From: Nemertoderma westbladi
Taxonomy: Eukaryota; Xenacoelomorpha; Nemertodermatida; Nemertodermatidae
NCBI GenBank assembly: GCA_032718475.1
Contig: JAUCBJ010004775.1
Location: 1-21,895, forward strand
Length of the DNA stretch: 21,895 bases
Direction: 5' to 3'
Part shown: piece by piece, positions 1 to 8,588 of the stretch
Numbering within the stretch: position 1 is the stretch's first letter
How the letters are laid out: every line of letters starts with the position of its first letter
Program-made: the position numbers and the translations under genes
Notes under the pieces: model-generated
What the model was told of the DNA's origin: nothing
Databases searched by the model: none
The model's input: only the letters and a program-made list of their open reading frames with translations

Positions 1-107
1 TTTAATATGTTACGAGAATCTCCGAACATTATTAATTAAACTCCCGATAACATCGGATAATCCGAACGGATTCCCGGACGATCGTCAGAATTTAATCAGC
101 TGTACTA

Positions 108-113
108 TTTATT
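108..113 (-). promoter_or_regulatory. Candidate poly(A) signal of SRP19
   Basis: On the minus strand this reads AATAAA, 55 nt past the SRP19 stop codon. That is a normal place for a cleavage and polyadenylation signal. No A-run follows it in the genomic DNA, so nothing here suggests a retrocopied poly(A) tail. Confidence 0.55.
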
Positions 114-168
114 GTTGTTGTATTAAAACTGAAACTAAATATAGAAATAAAACTCGACGTCATAAGAT

Positions 169-618
169 TCATCGCTTCTTCTTCTTATTTTTCTTTCCCT
201 GCGGCCCCCCTCCGCCTGCCCCCCCGGCCCCCTCAGTCGGCTTCCCCCCGCCCCCCGCTAGCCGCGTCTTCAGCTTCGGAATGAGCCGACAGCAGGCCCG
301 CAGCAGCTCGACGCGACTGGGAACCTCCGGGTTCACCGGCGTCCCATCGTCCGTGCGGAACTGGACCCGCACCCGGCCGCGCGCTAACGGCTCCTTGTCT
401 CGCTCCCGGGGGTACATCTTGTTCTCGACTCCAACGTTAAACCCCAGAGAGAGACATACGTCCTTGATCTCGGACACGGTGGGGTTGTCCACTGCGAGTG
501 CGGTGGGGACTTTGCGGCCTTCGGCCAGCGTCCGACGGGAGTTCATGTACGCCGGGTAAACGCAGATAAAACGCTCCCGCTGGCTGTGCGAAAACTTTTT
601 GTAGTAATCCGAGGTCAT
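169..618 (-). CDS. SRP19: Signal recognition particle 19 kDa protein (SRP19)
   Basis: SRP19 binds the S domain of the SRP RNA (helices 6 and 8) and allows SRP54 to load; it is imported into the nucleolus for assembly and works in the cytosol in ER targeting. The 149-residue product matches the usual length (human protein about 144). Family hallmarks are visible: RFICVYPAY at residues 17-25, RTLAEGRKVP at 29-38, a NPT segment followed by an EI.DVC helix, NKMYPRE, RGRVRVQF and the IPKLKTR block. A Gly-rich linker leads into a Lys/Arg tail (GKKNKKKKR), as in vertebrate SRP19. The chosen Met puts 16 residues before the RFIC core, close to the human N-terminus, so no missing first exon is needed. 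The frame is intronless and GC-rich compared with its AT-rich flanks. SRP9 lies 300 bp upstream on the same strand. Confidence 0.95.
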   Translation of the reverse strand: MTSDYYKKFSHSQRERFICVYPAYMNSRRTLAEGRKVPTALAVDNPTVSEIKDVCLSLGFNVGVENKMYPRERDKEPLARGRVRVQFRTDDGTPVNPEVPSRVELLRACCRLIPKLKTRLAGGGGKPTEGAGGAGGGGPQGKKNKKKKR

Positions 619-918
619 AGCGAATAGTAATAGGTTTATTTGTGTTTATAATAAATAAGTTAGTAGGTAAAATTACGGAATTTATATGGATTCAGTGGGT
701 TAGCTGGTTGGTTCGGTAAGGTAAAGGTTATTGATACCGGTACCGTTACCGTATACGTGGTCACGTTACTGCGTTACGTATACGTCAGTACGTTGAGGAC
801 AGCTGTATCGCCAGATGCCAGACCGAACCGGTAGCAAGGCAGCAGGGTACCGGTCTGCCGGTTCCTGCGTGGCAGTTACCGCCTCTTACCAGCAACCAGT
901 GCAGCTACAACAATACCG
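619..918 (-). other. SRP9-SRP19 intergenic spacer
   Basis: No gene is seen in this 300-bp gap. Reading in the gene direction, its last part holds a CTAAC, a TATAAA at 645-650 and an AATAAA at 635-640, only 16 nt before the SRP19 start codon. The middle (about 700-860) is built of overlapping short inverted or repeated words such as GGTACC, GTATAC and CCGGT. No AG lies between the CTAAC and the SRP19 ATG, so a classical splice acceptor just before the start codon is not evident. Confidence 0.5.
635..640 (-). promoter_or_regulatory. Candidate poly(A) signal of SRP9
   Basis: AATAAA on the minus strand, 279 nt after the SRP9 stop and 16 nt before the SRP19 start. It is the only canonical hexamer I find between the two genes. 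If it is used, cleavage 10-30 nt downstream would fall at or inside the SRP19 start region, so the two transcription units would overlap or be joined. Confidence 0.35.
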
Positions 919-1152
919 TTATTTAGCACTGGACATGTAACGCATTAACGTGTTGTTTAGTTTCTCGAATTTCTTAAGATCCTGGGCGAAGCCGGTCCGG
1001 TATTTCAAGCAGATGACGTCGTTTGTAATTTTAAGGACGAGCTGACCCTGTTGATGTTGATATTTTACCTGAAAGCGAACGCGAGGCGCTGATTGTAAGT
1101 ATAATTTTTCAGCGGATCTTGCAAAATCCTCCCAATTATCAATGTACATCAT
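919..1152 (-). CDS. SRP9: Signal recognition particle 9 kDa protein (SRP9)
   Basis: SRP9 forms a heterodimer with SRP14 that binds the Alu domain of SRP RNA and causes elongation arrest during ER targeting. The 77-residue product is near the family length (human 86). Visible family features are an N-terminal aromatic W-E-DFARSAEKLYL helix (residues about 7-19), the beta strand VRFQVKYQHQQGQLVLKITN and its loop (25-44), DVICLKYRTG, and the helix AQDLKKFEKLNNTLMRYM. Two Met codons are adjacent at the start; the upstream one is annotated. The gene is a single exon here, whereas vertebrate SRP9 is split by introns. It lies directly upstream of SRP19 on the same strand, which places two subunits of one ribonucleoprotein side by side. 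SRP14 is not in the window. The C-terminus is a little shorter than the human protein. Confidence 0.93.
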   Translation of the reverse strand: MMYIDNWEDFARSAEKLYLQSAPRVRFQVKYQHQQGQLVLKITNDVICLKYRTGFAQDLKKFEKLNNTLMRYMSSAK

Positions 1153-1294
1153 AAGTAAATAGGCCTACACCAGTACCGGTACAGCAGTACACCAAGCTAA
1201 ACGTAAAATCAGAAAATGAGAAACACAGAACAGCCAAACAGCTGCTGAGCTGATAGGATGAATGATAGAAGGCTGATAGAAGGTACCGTCATCC

Positions 1295-1590
1295 GGGGAT
1301 ACTTGAGCCACTTTCAACTTTCCACCTGATATTTTTATCCCTTCCTTCAATTCAATGAAACAAAGATTATGTTTACAAGGCTTATAGAAACCTGTATATT
1401 AATTATAAATCGATGTAACCTCTAATTTAAATGTAGGTTACATCGATTTTTTTTAAAACCTTTGTGGCTCAAGTTACCCCAATATGGGGGATACTTATAC
1501 CATTGTGGGGATTCTTGAGCCATCACATAAAAACCGACATAAACACCATCATAATGAGTTATATTGGTCATTTGTGGCTGCAATAACCCC
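1295..1590. repeat. Dispersed 17-bp motif in both orientations
   Basis: The word GGGGATACTTGAGCCAC occurs at 1295-1311. A reverse copy (GTGGCTCAAGTTACCCC) is at 1464-1480, a shortened forward copy at about 1486-1496, a forward copy at 1507-1522 with one change, and a diverged reverse copy at 1574-1590. The 1464-1522 group is roughly palindromic. The number and orientation of the copies suggest ends of small inverted-repeat elements, but I could not set boundaries. Confidence 0.55.
1407..1449. repeat. 15-bp perfect inverted repeat (hairpin)
   Basis: The arm AAATCGATGTAACCT (1407-1421) is exactly complementary to AGGTTACATCGATTT (1435-1449), with a 13-nt loop. The stem is too short for a typical animal microRNA precursor. 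A run of T extends the right arm. Confidence 0.6.
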
Positions 1591-1631
1591 AGTTTGTGGT
1601 TACATGGTCCACTAAAATGTTTTTAAAAAGC

Positions 1632-1666
1632 GCCCCGGTGTCCACCATGTTGGTGGACAACGGGGC
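1632..1666. repeat. GC-rich hairpin
   Basis: The outer arms GCCCCG and CGGGGC and the inner arms TGTCCACC and GGTGGACA pair with one G-A mismatch and a five-base loop (ATGTT). It stands out strongly from AT-rich surroundings. Confidence 0.6.
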
Positions 1667-1734
1667 TTGTTTCATTGCACATAATCATATTAAATTATAG
1701 TCCTATACCGAATATATAACAATAATGATATAAT

Positions 1735-1759
1735 CTCTTGTCATAATATATGACAAGAG
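1735..1759. repeat. 11-bp perfect hairpin
   Basis: CTCTTGTCATA pairs exactly with TATGACAAGAG across a three-base loop. It is the third hairpin within 350 bp. Confidence 0.5.
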
Positions 1760-1938
1760 TTGGCAATGGAACGGAATAAACAAGTACAGTATTGAAATTA
1801 CATGAAAAGTCACTGGGAATACAACACACCAACAAAATATAGGTAATCTGGATTACTGGATTATCCTATGAAATTGCCATAAAAGTCAGATTATATGTTT
1901 ATAACGTAGTTTGAATTAGGATTCGGATTCAATATCAT

Positions 1939-3766
1939 TCAACTCATCCAACATCTTTCATCGTGAGTTCTGGTGATGATGCATATATACGTGGATTCAG
2001 ATACATTTGGAATTTCTGAATAAAAACCTTCAAATTCAAATTCAGTGTCGGAACATGCCGTAATGTATACCGCCTGATCTGTTTCTGACCCAGATGTTGA
2101 TGTGGATGGTATTCCAGACAGTGTCATTGACATGATGGATGATTCTGAAGATGTTGAATATACAGTATCTCCTTCGTTTTCTAGATGGTTGGGTTTTCTT
2201 CGATGTTGAGCTTTTAGTCGCGTTTGTTACTTTCCCTGCTCGTTTAGTTTTTTTCTCCCTGCTTCTCCAACCTGTCTGTTGGCTACCGGTATGATTGACT
2301 TTGGTGGATTCTTCTTCTTCCCTTGCGTTTTTTTTCTAGCCTCCACCTCTTTGAGCTGCGCTTCAACATCATCAGCTGATATAGACTGACCTGCCACAAT
2401 ATTGACCTTTTTGCTCCGCTTTCTAGTATTAACATCGGCTTCCACCCTCCCCCCAGTAACGTCCTTGAATAATGCAATTACGGCATCATCGACTTCAGCC
2501 CCAGGCGAAGACAATGGGCTGCTGATGGTAGCATTGATATAATCTTATCCCTCTGAACAGGATAGAGTCCTGTTTTTGTAAATCCAGATACATACAATAT
2601 TTTTATTTTGTGATGATGATGACTGATCCTGTTCAGTCTCCATCACCCCAGCCAGCAACCTATGCAATAATGCTGGAAATGTACTCTTCGGTAATGAATC
2701 CACCTTGGGATGTTTCAGTTTAAAATCTTGTAAAACTGAACGCCAACATTTCTTAAAAGGAGCAAAGAATGCGACATCCAAGGGCTGGAGTTTGTCAGTG
2801 GCATTGGGTGGGAGGCAAATTAATTTGATTTTATTATTTTCACAACATCTTAGTACATCTAAAGACAAATGAGTCGAAAGATTATCACCAATGACAACCT
2901 TTGTCTTATCTGCACCTTTCTTCTTTTTTGTGGGAGCAAGGTTTGCATGAACCAATCCACAAAACCTTTGCACCTTCAAACCACCCAGATTTAGAACATG
3001 AGTAACGAGTCCCTTGTGGGCCACCAAGGGTCCAACATGAGTATACGGATTTGGCCTTATACACTACATAGCAATGGGGCCAACAGCTCAGTGGCTGAGC
3101 CACACATCATTATACTGATACTTGCTTTGGTATGGTTCATAACGCGTTCTGGATATTTCGTCCCCCTCTTCATCAACACCTTTTTTTGACCTGGGTTATC
3201 AGATAAATTGGTCTCGTCGTATTGTATATACAGTCTGGTGATACCCCTGCAACTTCCTTTTCATATAAGTCAAAGAACTGATTAATTGTATCTGATTGTA
3301 CTTGAGCTCTTTTTCTTTTAATGTTGCCGGCAAATCTAGTGGTTAGACACCGATGGTGCCCTAGGAATGAAGACACATATTCGTGGCTTGGAAGGTTAGG
3401 CCTATCTTTAAACGCTCGAATGACAACACCTTTTTGGTCCAGGATATTTTTTACTAAGATTCGAAGATCAAATCCGTCGATAGGAAAACCCCAATCACAC
3501 ATCGACTGAATTATGTCTACCTTGTAAAATCTGTATGTTAAATCTGTATCCTCTTGGTCCTTTGTAAGAATTGGGGGTTTTCCTGGTGAATTTGGAAGTT
3601 GATCTTTCAGAGGGCGGTTCAATGTCGCCCTCGAAATACTAAATGTCCGCGCCGCCTCCCTCTGGCTCATTCCTTTCTGTATAGCGGATAGTGCATTATC
3701 CAGATTTTCCTTTGTAAAATCTAGATACCTCCTTGCACCTAAACGTCGTTTGTGCGTCCTCGGCAT
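1939..3766 (-). pseudogene. Decayed Tigger/pogo-type DDE transposase
   Basis: This is a remnant of a Tc1/mariner-superfamily transposase of the pogo/Tigger group (the family that gave rise to JRK and TIGD genes). The N-terminus (3766-3173) has a Psq-like helix-turn-helix with KGMSQREAARTFSISRATL. The catalytic core follows in changing frames: D-E-T near 3215; the CGSA and VVYKAKSVYS-WTLGGP-GT segment near 3040-3110; then VIGDNLSTHLS and LPPNATDKLQPLDV in the 3027-2545 frame. The visible catalytic residues are D, D and D, with 35 residues between the last two. Lesions include a one-base loss near 3222, a shift near 3075, another near 2950, one or two shifts between 2590 and 2520, and in-frame stops at 2545 and 2227. 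An acidic, Ser-rich tail stays open after the 2227 stop down to 1939. No terminal inverted repeats were recognised. It is not expected to make active protein. Confidence 0.88.
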
Positions 3767-3961
3767 GACTTAGTCAACGTCTGAATGTACAGTATACCAT
3801 ACTGTTCCATACAGTGTAGTTAACGTTTATAATAGAATATATTTAAAAATTCAAACAGATCAGAAACACAGTCGGGCCTGGCCTACCTACCGTATGACAG
3901 TAACAGTAGATCTATATATATACTACTACTAGGATCGGCATGCTGCATTGCAGCTGCATTT
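3767..3961. other. Spacer with possible LINE 3' microsatellite tail
   Basis: The segment between the transposase start and the LINE stop codon has no gene. On the minus strand, just past the LINE stop, comes a TAGTAGTAG then TATATATA run (about 3911-3931), which looks like the short tandem tail with which several non-LTR retrotransposons end. The ends of the Tigger and LINE copies cannot be separated precisely here. Confidence 0.35.
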
Positions 3962-5022
3962 TTAAGAATGCTGTGCCGGCTTGTCGACAAAATTGCGCCG
4001 CCACAATTCCCTATCACCCATGACATTTGCTAGATCATCCGCATCTTCAAGGCCAGTGTCCTTTAAGATGCGTCTCAAAAAAGTCATGGGCTTTCCACCA
4101 TGCTTATTCACTCCATGAGGCTGCCGAAGTACACGATTATGCACTGGCTGGTCCTCACGGCGAAAGCAATGTCCTGCAAAGCGGAGGCGATTTTGTTCTA
4201 GTGTCAAGCTTGGGGGAACCAATGAGACACCTCCAATGTTATATAGTGTCTGGTTGGAGATGTGTGCATTGTACTTGACACAATGAACCCAGCGTAGCAT
4301 TCTTGTGAATGTGCCATCCAGAGATTTGGTGTCCTCAGCAGCTAGAGCCCATCATTGACTCCCATAGAGGAGTACTGGAACTACCGCTGCTCTGAATAAT
4401 CGGACCTTAAGTTTCCGATTAATTCTCGGTGACTTCCAAATCCTGGAAAGCCTATTCAAGGCTGCCCATGCCTTTCCCTTACGTATTCGAAGGTCCTCAC
4501 CTGACTTCCGGATCCATGATCCCAGGTAACAGAAGTCGTCCACATGCTCAAGCATACCATACTTTGAGCTTATGCTCATCCGATCAGAGACTTGCTGAGG
4601 ACTTTCAAAGTTAACTGTGAAAATTTTGGTCTTTCTGGAGTTAATAAAAAGACCAACACTAGAAGCAGCATGTTCTAATGAGCTGAGGAGCCGTTGGGGT
4701 CCCTCTAGTGATTCTGAGAGTACTCCTAAGTCATCAGCAAAGTCTAGATCAGTTAGGTACTTGGCAGGATTTCCTCGACTCCTGGAGCCAGTAGGTGGAG
4801 TTATCATCACCCCATCATCATTATGATGATCTAAGGACATGCGGAGAACATAGTCAACCACAATCATGAACAAGAATGGTGCAAGTGTGTCTCCCTGGAG
4901 GACACCCCATAACACTTCAAATGGTTCTGTGTCACCGTCAACAGTAGACACAAATGTTGTCGAACCATCATATACTGATCTGATTGCTGCAATAATTTCA
5001 TCAGGAATCACATTCTTCCACT
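3962..5022 (-). pseudogene. LINE reverse transcriptase, C-terminal half
   Basis: This is the 3' part of a non-LTR retrotransposon ORF2. It would copy element RNA at a nicked target site. Starting near 5022 the frame shows GVLQGDTLAPFLF (palm motif B), LTDLDFADDL (motif C with the catalytic ADD), INSRKTKIF (motif D), a YLGSWI motif (E) and the thumb-like AWAALNRLSRIWKS-LK..LFRA stretch. A single stop codon (TGA at 4349-4351) interrupts it after LLYGSQ; the same frame then continues with LRWVH-VKYNAHISN, RLRFAGHC-RR and a C-terminal domain to the stop at 3962. The fingers and motif A region are missing, replaced at 5023 by a foreign or 5'-derived segment. I do not assign a LINE clade. The copy is dead. 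Confidence 0.88.
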
Positions 5023-5316
5023 TGCCTCAGATTCACCAATGGCTTTGTTGGTCGGGGTGGAACATGAGAGTAGCATCCAACTCCAGAATCCCTCTCCCCC
5101 TCACAATCTAGCCTCCCTGGTGACCCAGGGTTTGGGCCAGAAAGGTCATCAGGGAAGGGACTCAAATAATCGTTTGCCGCTCTCTCTCCAGTAGGGGGTG
5201 AGACAGGCAGCCGATCAGGAGATAACTGAAGCCTGTGAGGCCGATTGTGTCCAGTAATTCCTCTGGCCTCTAGTGGCCGGACCTCCGCATTACTAATGTA
5301 ATCCATAGTGGGGGTT
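5023..5316 (-). repeat. Repeat copy A, inserted in LINE reverse transcriptase
   Basis: About 294 bp nearly identical to 7796-7841 plus 8664-8973 (copy B). The shared sequence runs from TGCCTCAGATTCA on the plus strand to CATAGTGGGGGTT. On the minus strand it is open for about 95 codons, beginning MDYISNAEVRPLEARG, with Pro- and Gly-rich sequence and no recognised domain. Copy B sits on the 5' side of the LINE endonuclease, so this may be LINE 5' or ORF1 sequence joined directly to the reverse transcriptase by deletion, template switch or insertion. An independent short repeat that hit the LINE twice is the alternative. No target duplication is visible. Confidence 0.7.
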
Positions 5317-5589
5317 GGGGGTGCTTTTTAGCCGATTCAGCTCTCGGGGCAAATACCACACCCTGGTTTGCCATTCCACAGGGTGGGTGTTGCAGTGGAG
5401 TCAGATATGAGGCCCATCACCCATATCTACTCTGGCGCACATGACCCACCATTGGCTGTGCTGTGCAGCTCATCTGCTGGGTCATCATGCCCTGTACCCC
5501 TGCTGCCAGGTGCAGGTCGCAGTGAAGTGCACTCAGAGTGGACATGAGAACACTCTACTCCTGACCAGCCATTGGTAGATCACCATCTG
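5317..5589. other. Unassigned segment inside LINE debris
   Basis: No gene was recognised. On the minus strand a short frame (about 5543-5410, MSTLSALHCDLHLAAG...) and a Pro-rich stretch around 5320-5400 lie upstream of copy A. They could be more of the LINE 5' region, but I have no second copy in the window to compare them with. Confidence 0.35.
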
Positions 5590-6256
5590 CCTGGCTAAGT
5601 GCCAAAATGGTCTCCCCATCCCACGACCTTTACAGAACCCATTCTGATTTCCATGGAGCAGTCTCTCAATGGGATCTCTGATGCGATTCAAGTACAGACT
5701 CTCGAGTACAGACTCAAGACACTTTTACTTTTTTAAAGTTATCAGGCAATACCCTGTCATTATTGAGGAGCTTTACAAAGTGGGCATTCCAACCATTGAG
5801 GCCATCGGCTGGTGATTCAGCCTTAACCTTCCTTGGTGGTTGGTTGGCTTTTCCACCCAGTAAGAAAGTTGATCGATTTCCATGCCTGGGATGATTGCCT
5901 GCTGTCGTCAGCATCATTGATGGCATCAACCTGTTGGTTTATTAGCTCCTGTAAATTAACAGAGCACTGCCTGTACAGGGACCTAGATGCAGCCTTAACT
6001 GCATTCTTGGCTGCTGTAGTCTGTTTGAATTGGGACTCTTTCTGCACCTTCTACAGTAGAGGTCATTTCGGCACTTCTGAATTTGGTTGTCAGTCCAGGG
6101 GGCCCTTTTCCTGTTTCGAGGGTATACAGGAACTGTTTCTGCAGCTGCTAACTTAACTGCTTCTGTGAAGGCAGTATAGCCCTCACAGTGATCCGCCGCC
6201 TCAGAGGCAATAACCTCATACCTGTTGCTCAGCTGTAGTGTGAAGCTGGATCTCAC
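5590..6256 (-). pseudogene. LINE linker and start of reverse transcriptase domain
   Basis: Fragments in three frames follow the endonuclease remnant in the expected order. First, FTLQLSNRYEVIASEA through APWTDNQIQKCRNDL (6256 to about 6070). Then KQTTAAKNAVKAASRSLYRQ and SQAWKSINFLTG (about 6040 to 5840). Then AESPADGLNGWNAHFVKLL (about 5830 to 5760). Last, around 5710-5600, LNRIRDPIERLLHGNQNGF-KGRG, which resembles the first reverse transcriptase motifs, where QNGFR/K-GR is common. At least two frameshifts separate the pieces. The frame is lost after about 5600, before motif A. Confidence 0.75.
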
Positions 6257-6313
6257 ACTTGGCTGTTACAACAGAGAGGACCAGTCAAGCCGCGGCAAGG
6301 CAGATTTCGTTGT

Positions 6314-6742
6314 TCAGCTAGCACGCAGACTAAGTCTTACCTTGGCCACAATAAGGCGGTGATCACTGGAGAAGGGTCGAAGTGTAAATGCATTACAGTC
6401 TTGTATAGAGCTCCTGTATTTCCTACGAAACAGAATATGGTCTATCTGGGACTTGAGACCACTGGGTCCACTATGAGTCCATAGCTTTCCAGTTCGCTTC
6501 TTGCACTGGATTCCAGCCGAAAACAATCCATTTCCAGAGATAAAATCCTGAAGATGGACGGAATTTCGGTTGACACGATTGCTATAGACCCAGGGTGATG
6601 TAGGTGATTGATGCAGACATGCATTAAAGTCAACCGCCCCCATGTCCTTAATCAGAACCTCATCAGTCTGTCCAGTCTGCATTCGGTGCTCTTGAACACC
6701 CACTGCGCTAAGAGAAAGCTTATCTGCCAAGGCAGTCAGCTC
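6314..6742 (-). pseudogene. LINE apurinic-like endonuclease remnant
   Basis: Remnant of the endonuclease domain that nicks target DNA for LINE insertion. Visible are LTALADKLSLSAVGVQEHR with the catalytic QE pair, a DFNA motif, KLWTHSGPSGLKSQIDHILFRRK (the Q-DH motif) and a closing SDHRLIVAKVRLSLR (the SDH motif). Only about 18 residues separate QE from DFNA, where intact family members have roughly 100, so the middle of the domain has been deleted. The N-terminal side is cut at 6743 by a hAT-like element. The 8-bp target duplicated by that insertion (GTCAGCTC on the plus strand) lies in the codons for ELT. Confidence 0.85.
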
Positions 6743-7691
6743 TAGGGCTCGATCGGAGCTCCGGCCTCCGGCCATTTTGGCACATCCGGCTCCGGCTCCA
6801 GTAAAAATATTGCCGGAGTTAATTTTTTAATAAAGTATTATATTTCGTGCATATTCTAATCTGGACAATTATTTACACTATAAGTAGGCTACTGTAGTAC
6901 AGCTTCAATATCAAAAGCATAATACTGCAGTATTTACTTACAGTCAATGACTGACTCTGAGCTGCTGAGTCACACAATATTAGCCAACTGCCAGCAGCGG
7001 TACTCCAGCACTTCAGATCTGTATGACAATGTGAACTTTAAAATGTTTCAGTTTAGTAGGTAATACTGTAATACGGTACCGTACTGGCGTAGCCTAACAA
7101 TGTAATAATACAGTACCTGCTGACCTGTACAGCAGTAATACTGTAATAGGCCTGTCAACACATACACCAAACAGCCAAAAATGTAATGGTGGGTATCGTA
7201 CTCCGTACTGCAGTACTGGCTGACTGGTACTGGCTGACGAGCAGACTGTTACAGGCAGACCCTACTGTAAAAGATTGTAAATGCTATGATTGTACACTGT
7301 ACCACACCACCACAGCCAGACCACTGCAGCCATTTACTGCTGTCATGCTAGCATACTGTCAGCGTCAGACCATCTATCAGTCTGTCTGTGATAAATTAAT
7401 TACTTAAATTTTAAATTGAAATTTCGTAAATCTATAAATTATGAAATTAATTCTGTAATTAGCTGATTAGACCTATGATTGTTTATGACAGTACTGCAGT
7501 ATGAGCGATTGGCGAACGATAGGCCTAACCATACTTTATTTTTTTTTTATAAATACAGAAATCAGGAAATAGGCCCCTACCCTGCTACCGGTAATTAAAT
7601 TTTTAAATTTTTTGAAAAACTCCGGCTCCGGCCAAATTGTCCAACTCCGGCTCCGGCCAAATCCCAACTCCGATCGAGCCCTACTGCCCTA
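6743..7691. mobile_element. Non-autonomous hAT-like element 1
   Basis: The terminal inverted repeats are exact over 16 bp: TAGGGCTCGATCGGAG at 6743-6758 and its complement at 7668-7683. The flanks carry an 8-bp direct repeat GTCAGCTC at 6735-6742 and 7692-7699, which is diagnostic for the hAT superfamily. Eight extra bases (CTGCCCTA, 7684-7691) lie between the right terminal repeat and the right target copy. Short tandem CCGGCT-type blocks sit just inside both ends. No transposase is encoded; the interior is AT-rich with many CAGTA/TACTG words. It interrupts the LINE endonuclease, so it is younger than the LINE. Confidence 0.9.
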
Positions 7692-7795
7692 GTCAGCTCA
7701 CCTTGCTGCCTTGTCACTTGTCAGCTTGTCGCATAGTGCATAGGGGACCCGAGTGTCAGAGTGTTAGGGTGTTTACTGAGGCTAGTCTAGTCACA
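7692..7795 (-). pseudogene. LINE remnant upstream of the endonuclease
   Basis: This joins the endonuclease fragment if hAT-like element 1 is removed. In the endonuclease frame the minus strand reads about ten codons (QVTRQQGELT) back from the junction and then meets a stop. Other short frames follow. It is probably the degraded N-terminal endonuclease or linker region of the same LINE copy. Confidence 0.5.
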
Positions 7796-8043
7796 TGCCT
7801 CAGATTCATCAATGGCTTTGTTGGTCGGGGTGGAACATGAGTAGGGTTCAACAGAAGGCACTTTATGGGGCCGAACCGAACCGAACCGAAGCAGGGCCAA
7901 CTTCGGGCCGAACCGAACCGAATCCGAACCGAAGTTCAGAAAGTTAGCAAGTTATGGTCATAAATTCGTATTTACGTCACTATTCTGGCTGACTGGCAGT
8001 GGCAGACTGGTACCTATTTGGTCTGCGGACTTAGCGAGAAAGC

Positions 8044-8383
8044 TATGATTAATTAAAAAAATAAATACTACAAAATAAAATGGCAATATTTACATTACTG
8101 TACACTACTAACCTAAACTACTGTATACTTACTGTATGCATGCACTTACTGTATGCACCACATTTTCAACTGTAGTAAGATGCACAGTAGTAACATCAAA
8201 TTTAGAAAACCTCACTAAAAGTACAGGTAGTCTTTGTAATACTATTTATATGAGGTACCGGTAGTAGGTATATTTGGTATTAATGTATCAAAGTTATGAT
8301 TATTTAAAAAATAGGTACTACAAAGTAAAATAGCAATATTTAATTTAGCCTAACGTAACAGCCTAAACTACTGTATAATTAAG
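8044..8383 (+). repeat. Diverged direct duplication inside hAT-like element 2
   Basis: About 88 bp starting TATGATTAATTAAAAAA at 8044 recurs at 8295 with substitutions and small indels. Shared words include TACTACAAA, GCAATATTTA and CCTAAACTACTGTATA. The offset is about 251 bp. Confidence 0.65.
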
Positions 8384-8560
8384 CTAATTTTGAAACAACC
8401 CAAGTAAACCAGAAACAATTAAAAAATAATGCCATTTAAATGGAAGTTCATTCCAAAATTAATTAGTACAATGATGGACAGATTGATTAGTCTTACTGTC
8501 TTCTGGTCTTAGCTCAATCAGTCAATGTAATACTTGGAATATTTAGCAAAGTTTGCTCCG

Positions 8561-8588
8561 GGCTTCTGCAGTATCAATTGCAGAAGCC
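8561..8588. repeat. 10-bp perfect hairpin near right end of hAT-like element 2
   Basis: GGCTTCTGCA (8561-8570) pairs exactly with TGCAGAAGCC (8579-8588) across an 8-nt loop. Its CTTCTG core also occurs in the element's terminal repeat. Confidence 0.55.

Larger units (their letters stand above)
1153..1938. other. Gene-free stretch with hairpins and repeated motif
   Basis: No credible gene is present. The stretch holds five copies or part-copies of a 17-bp motif in both orientations (1295-1590) and three perfect or near-perfect hairpins (1407-1449, 1632-1666, 1735-1759). It lies on the 3' side of the decayed Tigger/pogo transposase and may include that element's end or a separate small element; no matching terminus was found on the other side of the transposase. 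Confidence 0.5.

Noticed and set aside
281-559. Plus-strand open frame of 92 codons
   Set aside because: It lies antisense to SRP19 in GC-rich sequence and shows no family resemblance.
169-1152. SRP19 and SRP9 as processed retrogenes
   Set aside because: No 3' A-tract or flanking direct repeats are visible and both frames are intact; it cannot be excluded without the rest of the genome, but it is not supported here.
1165-1350. 61-codon minus-strand frame upstream of SRP9
   Set aside because: It overlaps one copy of the repeated GTGGCTCAAGTATCCCC motif, has no recognisable domain and is short.
1407-1449. microRNA precursor
   Set aside because: The 15-bp stem is too short for an animal microRNA hairpin.
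5001-5306. 101-codon minus-strand frame beginning MDYISNAEV
   Set aside because: It is the open part of repeat copy A running out of frame into the reverse transcriptase; not supported as a host gene. It is described under the repeat.
7186-7407. 73-codon plus-strand frame
   Set aside because: It lies inside hAT-like element 1, is made of low-complexity CAGTA/TACTG words and has no transposase motif.
7871-7890. Telomere-like repeat (CCGAA)n
   Set aside because: The pentamer blocks occur only just inside the hAT-like termini and are best explained as subterminal repeats.
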